A DNA stretch of 64,000 bases. It comes from a virus. Under the pieces are notes generated by a model. The model had not been told where the DNA came from and did no database searches. It saw only the letters and a program-made list of their open reading frames with translations. Shown piece after piece: positions 62,639 to 64,000 of this stretch. The position numbers and the translations under genes are program-made. The stretch is taken from positions 1 through 64,000 of IMG/VR virus record IMGVR_UViG_3300044801_000208; one strand, 5' to 3'. The number at the start of each line of letters is the position of its first letter. Position 1 is the first letter of the stretch.

Positions 62639-63840
62639 TTTGATGCTCCCAGAGCAAGCTCTGGGATTCTTAGGCTACGCATAGCACAGTTCTGCTTACG
62701 TTGACGCCCAAGGGCTCCATCCGAGCCCACTTTGTTTTAGCCCTCGCCAGTATGCGTTTGGAGGCGTTGGTATCGCTGTGATCTTCGTGGTTACAGAAGA
62801 TGCACTTGAACTTCTCACCCTTCCGATTATCTGGATGTGATCTCTCACATTTGTCGCATTCCTGGCTTGTGTACTGCGGTGGAACGATTCCTATAGTCCT
62901 GCCAGCGCTTTCAGCCTTGTAGGACGTGAACCATCTCCACATGCTCCAACCTGCGTCCAGAATCTGTTTCGGCAAATACCCGGCCATGTTTTGGACCCGC
63001 AAGTTTTCCATCGCTATGAACCCAAATTTTTTGACGATCTTCGTCGTCTCTTTATGCAAAAAGTCCAGGCGTTTGCTCCTGATCTTTTCGTGCAGTTTCC
63101 GAAGCAGGATTACAGCTTTGGCTCGACTATGAGACTTCTTGTTCTTGCGTCTCGCAAGCCTACGTTGAGCAATCCTTAACTCGGGTTGGGCGTTCTCGTA
63201 GATTCTTGGGTTCTCCACAAAAGTCCCGTCGCTCAGGGCGGCGAACTTCGTGATCCCAAGATCAATGCCGGCCTCAAAGTCAGACACTGGCAATGGCGTG
63301 GGCTCGTGCTCAAAAGTGAGGATGGCGAACAGTCCGTTGACCGTGTTCAGGATGGTGCATGTTTTTATCTCGGCATCCTTCGGAAGTTCCCTGCTCAACC
63401 TGAGTTTGACGTTCCCGATCTTGGACAAACTCAAGATATTGCCGTTGAGCGAAAATCCACTTTGGGGGTAGGTGAACGAGTTGTAGCGTCTCGCCGACTT
63501 GTATCTGGGGAATCCAAACCCCCGCCTGAAGAAGCCATTGAATGTCTTGTCCAACCTGTCCAAGACATTCTGTAGGACTTGGGAATACACATTCTTGAGG
63601 ACTGGAAAAGTTGCCTTGAGTCCTGGGAGTTCCTTGTCCTGGTCAAATCTACGGCACGTGTTTCCACTCCTGTGGTTGAGGTTCCGTTGGAACAACGAGT
63701 CGTTGTAGAGGTCTCGGCACACATCTAGGGTTCTGGCAATGGCGTATCTCTTCGCCTTGTTCGCCACAATTTTGTATTTGTGTGCTTTTAGCATCATTGT
63801 CTAATACTCCAAACGACGCCCCTGGGCTTTCGGGGCTAAA
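62639..63840 (-). mobile_element. IS200/IS605-type element carrying tnpB only
   Basis: Right end TTTGATGC plus hairpin CCCAGAGCAAGCTCTGGG (62648-62665); left end hairpin GCCCCTGGGCTTTCGGGGC (63818-63836). There is no tnpA. The right end resembles that of the miniature element at 15.6 kb, including the neighbouring GGGATTCTTAGGCTACGCAT. Confidence 0.8.
62670..63797 (-). CDS. tnpB: TnpB RNA-guided nuclease
   Basis: Tandem ATGs at 63797 and 63794, preceded by GAGTATTAG; 375 aa. A complete RuvC set: GIDLGITKFAALSDG (D, about 176), FGFIAMENLRVQNMAG (E, about 265) and HSDTNASKRI (D, about 350). The zinc ribbon is CDKCERSHPDN...CIFCNHEDH. The N-terminal wedge-like domain is intact. By motifs this copy should be catalytically competent, unlike the relocated-Glu copy at 27.6 kb. 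Confidence 0.93.
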   Translation of the reverse strand: MMLKAHKYKIVANKAKRYAIARTLDVCRDLYNDSLFQRNLNHRSGNTCRRFDQDKELPGLKATFPVLKNVYSQVLQNVLDRLDKTFNGFFRRGFGFPRYKSARRYNSFTYPQSGFSLNGNILSLSKIGNVKLRLSRELPKDAEIKTCTILNTVNGLFAILTFEHEPTPLPVSDFEAGIDLGITKFAALSDGTFVENPRIYENAQPELRIAQRRLARRKNKKSHSRAKAVILLRKLHEKIRSKRLDFLHKETTKIVKKFGFIAMENLRVQNMAGYLPKQILDAGWSMWRWFTSYKAESAGRTIGIVPPQYTSQECDKCERSHPDNRKGEKFKCIFCNHEDHSDTNASKRILARAKTKWARMEPLGVNVSRTVLCVA

Positions 63841-63876
63841 ATGGTAATACTGATTTGGGCGACATCTACGGGCTGG

Positions 63877-64000
63877 CTAGCGAGGAAAAATCTCGTTGGC
63901 GATCAGAACTTCGATGTGCGGGAAACCAGCGTGTTTACAGGCTTTTTCGCAGATTGGTCCGGGAGGGCTAAAACGAAATTGCAAGTGCTGGTGCGTTTTT
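63877..64000 (-). CDS. 3' end of an unknown protein
   Basis: Only the C-terminal 40 codons lie in the window: SPPGPICEKACKHAGFPHIE, then VLIANEIFPR and a TAG at 63877. The frame is open to the window edge. No family recognised. Confidence 0.5.
   Translation of the reverse strand, partial: KTHQHLQFRFSPPGPICEKACKHAGFPHIEVLIANEIFPR

Noticed and set aside
2-64000. CRISPR array
   Set aside because: No series of evenly spaced direct repeats was seen; the repeats found are short tandem or in-gene duplications.

Overview
The window is a high-GC, densely packed segment of a large tailed bacteriophage genome, or possibly a prophage. Support for this comes from a block of very long tail and baseplate genes, phage-type replication and nucleotide genes, a tRNA cluster, and an exceptional load of mobile endonucleases (HNH, GIY-YIG, endonuclease VII-like), inteins and IS200/IS605-type TnpB elements. 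No capsid, terminase or DNA polymerase gene lies in the window. Two small genes point to an Acidobacteriota host: a truncated TonB-type energy transducer whose N-terminus resembles acidobacterial TonB proteins, and a DUF5715-type M15-like peptidase. The host assignment is an inference.

Layout: 1-1.6 kb, small structural proteins on the + strand, two with apparent frameshifts. 1.6-30.2 kb, mostly minus-strand small genes with a NusG-like protein carrying an intein, a DnaX-type clamp loader, a Nudix protein, half an RNA ligase, half an SMC-like ATPase, thioredoxin, a probable sliding clamp and many homing endonucleases. On the + strand of this part are a DUF6011 protein, a membrane protein and a Flp-type pilin. 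30.4-32.2 kb, a + strand tail fibre pair. 32.2-48.4 kb, the minus-strand tail/baseplate block (1103, 776, 973, 381, 478, 1153 and 218 aa). 49-51 kb, a membrane protein, a phosphoesterase/HhH fusion and a WGR protein. 51-54.9 kb, an RNA region: about a dozen tRNAs, an RNase P RNA gene, a tRNA whose halves are in permuted order, several degenerate tRNAs and a structured non-coding stretch. 54.9-57.2 kb, an ECF-type sigma factor and small genes. 57.2-62.1 kb, a cobalamin-dependent ribonucleotide reductase split by three inteins. 62.1-64 kb, a GIY-YIG gene, a TnpB element and a partial gene.

How the parts may work together: the clamp, clamp loader, reductase, thioredoxin and Nudix protein form a replication and nucleotide module. 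The sigma factor and NusG-like protein could redirect transcription; a recurring GTATTR motif 3-8 nt before several start codons may be part of that programme and would give leaderless mRNAs. The tRNAs decode mainly GNN codons and share a CCA-AGTTT-like spacer with the phage RNase P RNA, so the cluster may supply its own 5' processing ribozyme.

The most unusual features are the RNase P RNA, the permuted tRNA, the NusG-like protein with an intein, a three-intein reductase with a class 3-like first intein, and the TonB fragment next to a Flp pilin. About ten small genes carry single-base frameshifts, nearly all at mononucleotide runs, while the long genes carry none. This means either decay of dispensable genes, recoding, or residual sequencing error.
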